From positions 1 to 36,296 of the forward strand of contig CAJBCQ010000264.1 in assembly GCA_903951595.1 (NCBI GenBank): DNA of 36,296 bases. Reading direction: 5' to 3'. The DNA is from an uncultured Hyphomicrobiales bacterium (GTDB lineage Bacteria; Pseudomonadota; Alphaproteobacteria; Rhizobiales; Aestuariivirgaceae). Each line of letters begins with the position of its first letter. The first letter of the stretch is position 1. This document shows positions 16,594 to 24,644 of this stretch, piece after piece. The notes under the pieces were generated by a model. The model had not been told where the DNA came from, searched no databases, and worked only from the letters and a program-made list of their open reading frames with translations. Made by a program: the position numbers and the translations under genes.

Positions 16594-17163
16594 ATGCAGT
16601 CTCCGCGGGGTAGGGCGGTTGAGTTGGTGACGGATCGTTTCACTATCCGCAGTTTGCGGGCAGGTGATGCGATGGGAGTGTTTGCGGATTGGATTGCTGA
16701 TGCGGAGCTGATGGGCGCGCTCAATATGCCGCCGCGGCGGTTTGCTGTGGCGGAGCTTCAGTCATTCATTCTCGCTCATGACGACCACTCGCGATATCTT
16801 ACCGGCATTTTCACACGCGAAGGTGGGGCGCTGATTGGTGTGCTGATGATCGAGATCACCCACGCGCACCAGCTTGCCAAAGTTTCCGGCTTTCTGGGCG
16901 ACCGCAGCTGGTGGGGCAAATCGGTTTTGGAGGAGGCGGGACGGGCGCTGTTCGGCGAATTCTTCGGCAAGCGTGGCATGGCCAAGGCCACAGCACAGGT
17001 GTGGGAAAAGAACTATGCCATTTCCATCCCTCTGCGGCGGCTGGGGTTTCGGGTAGAGGGATTATTGAAGGATGAGATTCGCATATTTGATGGCAGTGGT
17101 CGGCGCAGCCAATTCATTCTGGGGCTGCTGGCTTCAGATTGGCAAGCGGATCAGAAGCCGTAA
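16594..17163 (+). CDS. GNAT-family N-acetyltransferase (RimJ/RimL-like)
   Basis: The track ORF starts at 16558 inside the orphan GFA fragment; the ATG at 16594 has AAAAGG 7 bases upstream and is preferred, giving 189 residues. It follows the RimJ/RimL pattern: an N-terminal LVTDRFTIRSLRAGD, a central strand GVLMIEITHAHQ, and an acetyl-CoA-binding part WWGKSVLEEAGRALF. A conserved C-terminal N-x-x-S-x-x-L-x-x-x-G-F segment (NYAISIPLRRLGFRVEG) closes the fold. It should transfer an acetyl group from acetyl-CoA to a protein N-terminus, an amino acid or a small amine; the substrate is unknown. The last 13 bases overlap the 3' end of the convergent outer-membrane protein gene. Confidence 0.88.
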   Translation: MQSPRGRAVELVTDRFTIRSLRAGDAMGVFADWIADAELMGALNMPPRRFAVAELQSFILAHDDHSRYLTGIFTREGGALIGVLMIEITHAHQLAKVSGFLGDRSWWGKSVLEEAGRALFGEFFGKRGMAKATAQVWEKNYAISIPLRRLGFRVEGLLKDEIRIFDGSGRRSQFILGLLASDWQADQKP

Positions 17164-17768
17164 GTCAGCCCTACCCGCGCTACGACCATGGATGTATCCA
17201 ATTCGATTGACGGGTTTGTGAGCGTTTCCAGATTGAGGGTTTCTTTTTGGAAGTTCAAATACAGGCCCTCTGCCTTGATATGGATGCGTTCTGAAATTTG
17301 TTGTTCTAAGCCGCCGCCAATCGTCCATCCGTTCATGTGGTCACGGTCGCTGCCATTGGCATTTGCAACGTCAATGCCCAGCATCGCCAATCCGCCCGTC
17401 GCATAAAACAGGGTTCCGTCAGCGTGAAGGCCCGCGCGCGCCCGCGCTGTGGCAAACCAGTCCTGATCGGCCGTCACTGTGTTTTTTAGCGCCAGCTCGG
17501 TTCCGGTTCCGATCGCGGAAATGTCTCCTTCAAGGCCGAAGACAAAATTGCCATGTTGCAGATTGCCGCCAAGCCCCAGACCTGCAAGGGCGTTGAGATC
17601 ATGGTCCTTGGTGGAGCTTGTGCCTTGCTCGCCAAAAACTTCGACACGCGAAAGGCCGACGGTGCCGGTGCCATAAAAGCCGGTCCATTCATCAGCCATT
17701 GCGGGCTGAACGGTTGAAAATATGAGCAACGTGCTGATGGAAAGAAAGATTTTCAAGGCGATTCCCAA
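17151..17768 (-). CDS. Outer-membrane beta-barrel protein (Omp25/31-like)
   Basis: The precursor has a signal peptide, KIFLSISTLLIF to about PAMA, then mature DEWTGFYGTG. Alternating polar/hydrophobic strands follow (LAGLGLGGNL, FVFGLEGDIS, WFATARARAGLH, LFYATGGLAML, WTIGGGLEQQI), and a final strand ends in aromatic Phe (VGLTYGF), the usual BAM signal. This is an eight-stranded small porin/Omp25 type common in Hyphomicrobiales, structural or host-contact rather than a known channel. There is no ATG: the frame begins with TTG at 17768. A second TTG at 17756 (MKIFLSIS) has GGGA 6 bases upstream and gives a more typical signal peptide, so the true start may be 17756. It is convergent with the GNAT gene and has a good promoter at 17790-17819. 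Confidence 0.85.
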   Translation of the reverse strand: MGIALKIFLSISTLLIFSTVQPAMADEWTGFYGTGTVGLSRVEVFGEQGTSSTKDHDLNALAGLGLGGNLQHGNFVFGLEGDISAIGTGTELALKNTVTADQDWFATARARAGLHADGTLFYATGGLAMLGIDVANANGSDRDHMNGWTIGGGLEQQISERIHIKAEGLYLNFQKETLNLETLTNPSIELDTSMVVARVGLTYGF

Positions 17769-17789
17769 ATAACTTCTTCTTAATACTTA

Positions 17790-17819
17790 ATTATTGGCAG
17801 TATTCTGCTTGTTGGTCAA
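17790..17819 (-). promoter_or_regulatory. Predicted promoter of the outer-membrane protein gene
   Basis: Reading the minus strand, TTGACC (17819-17814) and AATAAT (17795-17790) are separated by 18 bases and match the -35 and -10 consensus at 5 of 6 positions each. Transcription would begin around 17783, only about 15-27 bases before the possible TTG starts. Confidence 0.55.
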
Positions 17820-17874
17820 CCAAGTGGGCCGCCCCCTTGCCCTCCACCCCCCGCTCGTGGCAATTCCTCATCCC

Positions 17875-18687
17875 ATGTCTGGAACCGATCATACCCAAGA
17901 GAACCCCAAAAGTCCCGGCCCCTGCGTCATTCTGGTGGAGCCGCAATTGGGGGAGAATATTGGCACGGCCGCGCGGGCCATGGCGAATTTTGGCTTGCAT
18001 GATATGCGCCTTGTGGCCCCGCGTGATGGCTGGCCCAATGAGCGGGCGGGCAAGGCGGCTTCGGGTGCGGATTGGATTCTGGAAGGGGCCAGCATCCACG
18101 CCGATACGGTGCAGGCGGTTAGCGATCTCAATTATGTCTATGCCACCACCGCGCGCCCGCGCGACATGGTGAAGGAAGTCATCACGCCGGAGCAGGCTGG
18201 ACTCGATATGCGCCGCCGGATTGCGGCGGGTCAGAAGGTTGGCATTCTTTTTGGGCGCGAGCGTATCGGGCTGCTCAATGAGGAAATCAGCTTGGCGGAT
18301 GTGATCATGATGGCACCGGTCAACCCTGCTTTCGCCTCCATCAATGTAGCGCAAGCTGTGCTGCTGGTGGGTTATGAATGGTATAAGCACGAGGCCACCA
18401 CGCTGGGCCAGGCCACGCCGCAGGAAGCGGCCTTAACGGGGCCGGGCTTGCAGCAGGCAGGCTCAACACCTGCCACGAAGGAGCAGCTGGAGGGTTTCTT
18501 CCAGCATCTGGAGCGCGAGCTTACCGATTGCGGCTTTCTGCGTCCGCCGGAAAAGGCGCCGAGCATGATGCGTAGCATCCGCAATATCTATATGCGCTGT
18601 CAGCTTACCGCCCATGAAGTCAGCTCTCTGCGCGGCATCGTGTCGGGTCTCACCTATAAGCACACGCGCGGCAAGCAGAGCGAATGA
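17875..18687 (+). CDS. trmJ: tRNA/rRNA 2'-O-methyltransferase, TrmJ type (SpoU/TrmH family)
   Basis: A SPOUT-fold methyltransferase that uses SAM to methylate a ribose 2'-OH; TrmJ acts on position 32 of tRNA. The three SpoU motifs are visible: LVEPQLGENIGTAARAMANFG, then GILFGRERIGL, then APVNPAFASINVAQAV. The C-terminal extension (about 90 residues, FFQHLERELTDCGF and then IRNIYMRCQLTAHEV) is characteristic of TrmJ and helps dimerisation. The track start at 17794 adds 27 residues that overlap the promoter of the neighbouring gene; the ATG at 17875 (MSGTDHTQENPK) gives 270 residues and is preferred. Its 3' end overlaps murI by 4 bases (ATGA), so translation is coupled. Confidence 0.9.
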   Translation: MSGTDHTQENPKSPGPCVILVEPQLGENIGTAARAMANFGLHDMRLVAPRDGWPNERAGKAASGADWILEGASIHADTVQAVSDLNYVYATTARPRDMVKEVITPEQAGLDMRRRIAAGQKVGILFGRERIGLLNEEISLADVIMMAPVNPAFASINVAQAVLLVGYEWYKHEATTLGQATPQEAALTGPGLQQAGSTPATKEQLEGFFQHLERELTDCGFLRPPEKAPSMMRSIRNIYMRCQLTAHEVSSLRGIVSGLTYKHTRGKQSE

Positions 18688-19493
18688 GCCGCCCGCCCCG
18701 CATCCTGCTGTTTGATTCCGGCATGGGCGGGCTTACCGTGGCGGCGGCTGTCGCCCAAAGGCTGCCGCAGGCTGAGTTGTTCTATTGCGCCGATAGTGCC
18801 GGTTTTCCCTATGGCGCGTGGGAAGAGGTGACGCTGATTGAGCGCATTCTTGCCGTTGTTGGCCGCGCGGTGGCGCGCACGCTGCCGGATGTGTGCGTTG
18901 TTGCCTGCAACACGGCCTCCACCATCGCCTTGAACCAATTGCGCGAGATTTACCCGCTGCCTTTCGTGGGAACCGTGCCCGCCATCAAGCCTGCGGCTGA
19001 ACAAACCCGCTCTGGCATTATTGGCGTGCTGGCAACCCCCGCCACGGTGAAGCGCGAATATACGCAAGGCCTCATCCAAGCCTATGCGGCGCAAGCTTGC
19101 GTGTTCCTGCATGGCGCAGCCCGGCTGGCGGGCATGGCGGAAGCCAAGCTCAAGGGCGAGGGGGTTGATCTTGCCGAACTCGCCGATGAAATCGCCCCCG
19201 TTTTCCGCATACGCGGTGAGGCGCGCACCGATTGCGTGGTGTTGGGCTGCACGCATTATCCGCTGCTGGCCGAGGAGATGAAGCTGGCCGCACCTTGGGA
19301 AGTATCGTGGATCGACCCATCCCCGGCCATCGCACGCCGCGTGGCCGATGTGCTGGCGCGCGAGCGCCTTTCGGAGCAGGGGCCATCGGGGGCGGTGAAG
19401 GCGGGGACGGTGATGTTTACCGATGGCAAGGGCGCGAAAAACGCCGCAGCTTATGGGCCGTTGTTTGGGCGGGTGGAGATGTTGGAGGTTTGA
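18684..19493 (+). CDS. murI: Glutamate racemase
   Basis: MurI interconverts L- and D-glutamate, supplying D-Glu for peptidoglycan. The 269-residue protein has Asp11-Ser12 in LFDSGMGGLTV, the first catalytic Cys75 in ACNTAST, and the second, Cys189, in GCTHYPL, so both acid-base cysteines of the cofactor-independent racemase are present. The segment ADSAGFPYG replaces the more common GDTAR-PYG and is the form I recall from alphaproteobacteria. It starts within the trmJ stop (ATGA overlap). No terminator follows immediately; a small ORF with a strong Shine-Dalgarno begins 48 bases after the stop. Confidence 0.95.
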   Translation: MSRPPRILLFDSGMGGLTVAAAVAQRLPQAELFYCADSAGFPYGAWEEVTLIERILAVVGRAVARTLPDVCVVACNTASTIALNQLREIYPLPFVGTVPAIKPAAEQTRSGIIGVLATPATVKREYTQGLIQAYAAQACVFLHGAARLAGMAEAKLKGEGVDLAELADEIAPVFRIRGEARTDCVVLGCTHYPLLAEEMKLAAPWEVSWIDPSPAIARRVADVLARERLSEQGPSGAVKAGTVMFTDGKGAKNAAAYGPLFGRVEMLEV

Positions 19494-19541
19494 TTCAAGC
19501 CTGCACATTCTTGAAGATTTGATACGGAATGGAGGTGTCAC

Positions 19542-19646
19542 ATGAGTGTAAAACTCGCCCATCTGGCCGTTCGTATTCTCAAATACACCGCAATCGGTCT
19601 CACCATTTGTTGTTCGGTATCCATCGGCCTCTTTCTGATGGTGTAA
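19542..19646 (+). CDS. Small membrane protein candidate, 34 residues
   Basis: Below the ORF-track limit. The ATG at 19542 is preceded by GGAGGTG at 19531-19537, a near-perfect Shine-Dalgarno with ideal spacing, the strongest one noticed in the window. The peptide MSVKLAHLAVRILKYTAIG then continues TICCSVSIGLFLMV: a basic N-terminal part and a single hydrophobic helix running to the end, as in many bacterial membrane microproteins. It lies between murI and the TRAP binding-protein gene on the same strand. It resembles no protein I know. The ribosome-binding site plus membrane-like composition make translation likely; function is unknown. Confidence 0.55.
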   Translation: MSVKLAHLAVRILKYTAIGLTICCSVSIGLFLMV

Positions 19647-19720
19647 AAACCATCGGGTTAATCATGCAATTCAAAGCATAATTCATTGCGCTAAAATCTC
19701 TATGGTTGTAGCTTTTTGTC

Positions 19721-19749
19721 TGCGGGCTTTAAGGGTCAACCCGCAATTT
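19721..19749 (+). terminator. Possible terminator after the 34-residue ORF
   Basis: TGCGGG (19721-19726) can pair with CCCGCA (19740-19745) around a 13-base loop, followed by ATTTT. The stem is short, so this is a weak call, but it sits where a terminator before the TRAP gene would be expected. Confidence 0.3.
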
Positions 19750-19777
19750 TCTGCATCACAGCATAAGGCCCAGTTAG

Positions 19778-20890
<1,113 letters not shown>

Positions 20891-20917
20891 TCGATCAAGC
20901 ACAACGCACAAACAACC

Positions 20918-20945
20918 AAGGGCCCCTTTTCAGGGGCCCTTTTTT
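20918..20945 (+). terminator. Strong rho-independent terminator after the TRAP binding-protein gene
   Basis: AAGGGCCCC (20918-20926) pairs perfectly with GGGGCCCTT (20933-20941) around TTTTCA, followed directly by a T-run. It lies between two convergent genes and abuts the stop of the dctM-like gene at 20944, so it may also help end the opposite transcript. Confidence 0.85.
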
Positions 20946-22581
20946 AATCGAAGCTTGGTGGAGGCGCTGTTGTATCCAAGCTTGGTATTTCGATATGGAT
21001 GGAGTTCGTGTCGATCACGGCTGCAGCTTTGGGAATGGAAAGCTGAGGGAATAGCATAATCATGCCCACCATGAAGATCTGCAGCACAATGAAAACCATC
21101 GCCCCACGGTAAATCTGGGTGGTGGAAATGCCTGCGACCTGTTTGCCAGTCACCTTATCGGTGTAGGTGCCGGAAGGTGCCACGGAGCGCATGTAAAATA
21201 GTGAAAAGCCAAAGGGTGGTGTCAGAAAGCTTGTTTGCAAATTCATACCCAGTATGACGCCGAACCAGACAAGGTCGATTCCCAGTTTCGCTGCAACCGG
21301 TACGATGAGTGGAATAACGATAAAGGCGATTTCAAAAAAGTCGATGAAGCAGCCGAGGATGAATACCAGCAGATTGACCACCAGCAGGAAGCCCCACACG
21401 CCGCCGGGCAAATCGAGGAAAAGCTCCTCAACCCATATATGTCCGTTGATGCCATAAAAAGTCAGCGAGAAAATGCGGCTACCGATCAGGATGAACAGCA
21501 CGAAGCAGGAAAGGCGGGTGGTGGCGTCTAGCGCCTCACTCATTAGAGTGAAGTTTAGGCGGCGTTTTGCAAAGCCGAGCAGCAATGCGCCTGCTGCGCC
21601 CATGGCACCACCTTCTGTTGGTGTGGCAATGCCCAGAAAGATTGTGCCCAGCACAAGAAAGATGAGCGCCAGTGGCGGAATGAGCACGATGATCACTTGT
21701 TGCGCCAGCCGTGAAAGCAAGCCAAAGCCGCCCGCCTTATCGGCCACTGCCACGGCATAGGCCGCTAGCACCCCGATGCAGGCGGCCCAGATTCCATCAC
21801 CCTGTCCGGGGATTTGCTGCAGCACCAGATAGCTGGCGATGGCAAGGGCTGCTGCGCCTGATGCCACCACCAGCAGGGACGTGAAACTGCCTGTCAGCGT
21901 GCGGGCGGATAGGGGAAGGGCGGGTACGGATTTGGGCGAAACAATCGAGATAAACAGAATATAGCTGCAATATACCCCCACCAGAATCATGCTGGGAATG
22001 ATGGCGCCGGCATACATGTCGCCAACCGAAACCCCCAGCTGGTCGGCCAGCACGATTAGCACCAGTGAAGGCGGTACGATTTGCGCCAAGGTGCCGGATG
22101 CAGTGATGACGCCAGCCGCCAGCGGTCGGTCATAGCCATAGCGCAGCATGATGGGCAGCGAGATGAGACCCATGGCCATGACGGATGCCGCCACCACGCC
22201 GGTCGTGGCTGCCAGCAACGCGCCCACTAGAATGACCGCATAGGCAAGCCCGCCGCGCACGGGGCCGAAGAGCTGGCCGATGGTATCCAGCAAATCCTCT
22301 GCCATTCCAGATCGCTCAAGGATAATGCCCATGAAGGTGAAGAATGGAATGGCCAACAGGGCATCGTTGCGCATCACATCCAGCACGCGGCCGGGCAGTG
22401 TTTGCAGCAAGGGCCAAGATAATGAAATGTCGTTGGAATAGGGTGACAGTTCAACAGCGATGGCAAAGAACAAAAGTCCGTTCGCCGCAATGGCAATGGC
22501 AACCGGATAGCCCAGCAGCAGGAATACGATCAGCGCCATGAACATGATTGGCGCCAAATTATGGGCAATGAACTCGATCAT
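20944..22581 (-). CDS. TRAP transporter large permease (DctM/4TM12TM)
   Basis: The 545-residue DctM-type protein forms the ion-coupled translocation channel of a TRAP transporter in the inner membrane. About 13-14 hydrophobic helices are visible. Typical features are the N-terminal segment LLGYPVAIAIAANG, the conserved FFTFMGIILERSGMAEDLLD, the ATTGVVAASVMAMG helix, and LGIATPTEGGAMGAAGA with the ATPTEGG signature. NLQTSFLTPPFGFSLFYMR lies near the C-terminus. It is longer than the canonical ~425-residue DctM because of extra helices in the middle, as is usual in the TakM-like subgroup. It overlaps the dctQ gene by 4 bases and converges on the binding-protein gene. The C-terminus beyond about 510 is a non-membrane tail. 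Confidence 0.93.
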   Translation of the reverse strand: MIEFIAHNLAPIMFMALIVFLLLGYPVAIAIAANGLLFFAIAVELSPYSNDISLSWPLLQTLPGRVLDVMRNDALLAIPFFTFMGIILERSGMAEDLLDTIGQLFGPVRGGLAYAVILVGALLAATTGVVAASVMAMGLISLPIMLRYGYDRPLAAGVITASGTLAQIVPPSLVLIVLADQLGVSVGDMYAGAIIPSMILVGVYCSYILFISIVSPKSVPALPLSARTLTGSFTSLLVVASGAAALAIASYLVLQQIPGQGDGIWAACIGVLAAYAVAVADKAGGFGLLSRLAQQVIIVLIPPLALIFLVLGTIFLGIATPTEGGAMGAAGALLLGFAKRRLNFTLMSEALDATTRLSCFVLFILIGSRIFSLTFYGINGHIWVEELFLDLPGGVWGFLLVVNLLVFILGCFIDFFEIAFIVIPLIVPVAAKLGIDLVWFGVILGMNLQTSFLTPPFGFSLFYMRSVAPSGTYTDKVTGKQVAGISTTQIYRGAMVFIVLQIFMVGMIMLFPQLSIPKAAAVIDTNSIHIEIPSLDTTAPPPSFD

Positions 22582-23114
22582 GAGTGCTGGCCTTCGCGGG
22601 TGGGTTCATCCATTGCACCGGTAAGGATGGCGGCGCGCTTGATCGTTTCGGATATCATTTGCAGGAACAGCAGCGAGAAGCCTGCAAGGATGAACAGCTT
22701 TGCCGGCCAGACCGCCAAGCCCCCGGCATTGGCCGAACTTTCGTTTTCGATGAAGCTATTGAAGAAGAAGGGAACCGATAGCCAGATGAGCACAAGGCAG
22801 AACGGTGCCAGCATCAGCAGGTGGCAGACCAGATCGATGATGTCACGGGTGCGTTTGCTGAAGCGGTTGGAAAGCGCATCGATACGCACATGGGCATTGC
22901 GCTGAAGGGTGTAGGCACCCGCCAACATGAACACGGCTCCGAAAAGGAGCCATTGCAATTCAAGCCACGCATTGGATGAATGATCGAAAACCTTACGGAT
23001 GATCGCATTGCCCGCGCTGACAATGACGGCGGCCAGAATAAGCCAGCGAACGTGATAACCCATGAAACGCGTAAAGCGGTCGATGCCGCGGCTTAAACTC
23101 AGCAACATCAGCAT
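22578..23114 (-). CDS. TRAP transporter small permease (DctQ)
   Basis: The 178-residue DctQ subunit has four hydrophobic helices (about 20-40, 50-70, 90-115 and 135-160). It carries the typical core segment LELQWLLFGAVFMLAGAYTLQRNAHVRID, which is the signature of the family (polar ends of helix 2 followed by HVRIDAL). It pairs with the DctM subunit, whose start lies inside its stop (4-base overlap). The frame begins at the ATG at 23114; a second in-frame ATG is at 23108. Together with the TakP-like protein it probably imports 2-oxoacids such as pyruvate. It is divergent from rpsD, with a 319-base gap between them. Confidence 0.9.
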   Translation of the reverse strand: MLMLLSLSRGIDRFTRFMGYHVRWLILAAVIVSAGNAIIRKVFDHSSNAWLELQWLLFGAVFMLAGAYTLQRNAHVRIDALSNRFSKRTRDIIDLVCHLLMLAPFCLVLIWLSVPFFFNSFIENESSANAGGLAVWPAKLFILAGFSLLFLQMISETIKRAAILTGAMDEPTREGQHS

Positions 23115-23258
23115 TGCAAGACAGCTCCCCAGCCTGTTTTCGAGCGAGCGTACATGCGATTCCGCCTATCCTAAAAGTGGAGATTTCGAGTTGTGCAATT
23201 TCGAGCTATAAGTTTATGGAACATAAGTGTCAGGGTGCCATCTGTTCCCACCCCCCAT

Positions 23259-23287
23259 TTGACTTCTGCCCCCATTCCCGCTATCCA
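23259..23287 (+). promoter_or_regulatory. Possible rpsD promoter
   Basis: TTGACT (23259-23264, 5 of 6 to consensus) and TATCCA (23282-23287, weaker, 3 of 6) are separated by 17 bases. If used, the rpsD message would carry a leader of about 140 bases. Confidence 0.4.
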
Positions 23288-23294
23288 CCGCTCA

Positions 23295-23433
23295 CATCGC
23301 GCGGGTTCCGGTCACGGCACCCGCGTTATTGCTTGCCTGTGAAGGATGGCCCCAAGCGCAAACGGGGTTTTCTTCTGTCAGCCGGGAAACCGGCAAAGGA
23401 GGGCCAAGCTCCCGTAATCATTAGGAGTTTCGT
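23295..23433 (+). promoter_or_regulatory. Structured 5' leader of rpsD
   Basis: Three hairpins can be drawn in sequence. CGCGGGT (23300-23306) pairs with ACCCGCG (23319-23325). CCCC pairs with GGGG around AAGCGCAAAC at about 23350-23367. GCCGG-GAAA-CCGGC (23381-23394) ends just before the strong Shine-Dalgarno AGGAG (23423-23427). S4 represses its own message in other bacteria, so an autoregulatory leader is plausible, but I know of no described alphaproteobacterial S4 leader matching this. Confidence 0.35.
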
Positions 23434-24051
23434 ATGACGAAGCGCGCAAATGCTAAGTATAAGCTCGACCGCCGGTTGGGTGAGAATATCTGGGGTCGGC
23501 CCAAATCCCCCGTCAATAAGCGTGAATATGGCCCCGGCCAGCACGGCCAGCGCCGCAAGAGCAAGCTTTCGGATTTCGGCGTGCAGCTGCGCGCCAAGCA
23601 GAAGCTGAAGGGCTATTACGGCAATATTTCCGAGCGCCAGTTCCGCGCTGTTTATGCCGAAGCCTCACGCATCCCCGGTGACACGTCGGAAAACCTGATT
23701 GGCCTGTTGGAGCGGCGTTTGGATGCCGTGGTTTACCGCGCCAAGTTCGTGGCCACCCCCTTTGCCGCCCGCCAGTTTGTGAGCCATGGCCATGTGACGG
23801 TGAATGGCCGCAAGGCAACCGTTGCCTCCATGCGCCTGAAGGTGGGTGATGTGGTGGAAGTGCGTACGCGCTCTAAGGAACTGCCGATCCTGCTCGAAGC
23901 CACCCAGCTGGCCGAGCGTGACGTGCCCGATTACGTCGAAACTGATCACAAGAAGATGACCGCCAAGCTGACCCGCATCCCCGCTTTGGCGGATGTGCCC
24001 TATCCGGTGCAGATGAGCCCGGGCCTCGTGGTTGAATATTACTCGCGCTAA
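23434..24051 (+). CDS. rpsD: 30S ribosomal protein S4
   Basis: A 205-residue primary 16S-rRNA-binding protein that nucleates assembly of the 30S body and takes part in decoding fidelity. Alphaproteobacterial features are the N-terminus [20 protein letters not shown] and the absence of the zinc-finger cysteines found in some S4 proteins. The conserved [22 protein letters not shown] and the S4 RNA-binding domain [31 protein letters not shown] are present. As in other Hyphomicrobiales it stands alone, away from the alpha operon. Start is at the ATG at 23434 with AGGAG 6 bases upstream; transcription ends at the hairpin 24076-24105. Confidence 0.98.
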   Translation: MTKRANAKYKLDRRLGENIWGRPKSPVNKREYGPGQHGQRRKSKLSDFGVQLRAKQKLKGYYGNISERQFRAVYAEASRIPGDTSENLIGLLERRLDAVVYRAKFVATPFAARQFVSHGHVTVNGRKATVASMRLKVGDVVEVRTRSKELPILLEATQLAERDVPDYVETDHKKMTAKLTRIPALADVPYPVQMSPGLVVEYYSR

Positions 24052-24075
24052 GCGATAGATACACTTCTCGGTTTA

Positions 24076-24105
24076 ACGGGGTTGCGGAAACGCAGCTCCG
24101 TTTTT
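24076..24105 (+). terminator. Strong rho-independent terminator after rpsD
   Basis: ACGGGGTTGCG (24076-24086) pairs with CGCAGCTCCGT (24091-24101) over 11 positions including two G-U pairs, closed by a GAAA tetraloop and followed by TTTTTG. It separates rpsD from the glycan locus. Confidence 0.85.
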
Positions 24106-24174
24106 GTTTGGGAAAACAGGCGGCTGGATTTCGCGGTCGGTTGTGTAAATGCCTGAAGTTGCGTCATTTATATT

Positions 24175-24204
24175 TTGCATCCTCAGCGTGCTTTGAGTCA
24201 TAAT
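24175..24204 (+). promoter_or_regulatory. Predicted promoter of the glycan locus
   Basis: TTGCAT (24175-24180) and CATAAT (24199-24204, 5 of 6) are 18 bases apart and point toward the cytidylyltransferase gene, whose GTG lies 28 bases past the -10. No terminator was seen between here and 30571, so one transcript could cover all six glycan genes. Confidence 0.5.
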
Positions 24205-24232
24205 CACGCGTGAAGCAAAGCGGAATCATGGC

Positions 24233-24643
24233 GTGAACACCCAGCCCACAAAACGCATACTCACCTACGGCACGTTTGATGTCCTGCATTTCGGGCATAT
24301 GCGGTTGCTTACGCGCGCGCGCAAGCTGGGCGACAAGCTGTTGGTGGGCCTTTCCAGTGACAGTTTCAATGCCATGAAAGGTAAGCAGGCAGACTGGAGC
24401 TATGAGCGCCGCCGCGAGGCGTTGCTGGCCACGCGGCTTGTGGATTTTGTGTTCCCGGAGACGCATTGGGAGCAGAAGCCAGGCGACATTGCGCGGCTGA
24501 ACATCGACACATTCGTGATGGGCGATGATTGGCAAGGCAAGTTTGATGATCTGAGCGCGCATTGCGATGTGGTCTATCTGTCGCGCACGCCGGGCATTTC
24601 TTCAACTTTGCTGCGCAATGCCATGCGGGCAGCTGTGGTTTGA
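24233..24643 (+). CDS. TagD-like glycerol-3-phosphate cytidylyltransferase
   Basis: The 136-residue protein makes CDP-glycerol from CTP and sn-glycerol-3-phosphate if it follows Bacillus TagD, which it matches over its whole length. Shared segments include TYGTFDVLHFGH with the HxGH nucleotidylyltransferase motif, LLTRARKLGDKLLVG, HWEQK, FVMGDDWQGKFD and the second signature RTPGISST. All of TagD's known substrate-binding positions look conserved. The start is GTG, because the nearby ATG at 24228 meets a stop after two codons; the Shine-Dalgarno is weak. It is one base from the LicD-like gene, implying coordinated translation. CDP-glycerol normally feeds teichoic acids or, in Gram-negatives, certain glycerol-phosphate-decorated capsules or O-antigens. 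A related CDP-alcohol cannot be excluded. Confidence 0.88.
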   Translation: MNTQPTKRILTYGTFDVLHFGHMRLLTRARKLGDKLLVGLSSDSFNAMKGKQADWSYERRREALLATRLVDFVFPETHWEQKPGDIARLNIDTFVMGDDWQGKFDDLSAHCDVVYLSRTPGISSTLLRNAMRAAVV

Positions 24644-24644
24644 C

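Noticed and set aside
24164-24562. 132-residue minus ORF opposite the TagD-like gene
   Set aside because: Shadow of the cytidylyltransferase, whose motifs are unmistakable.
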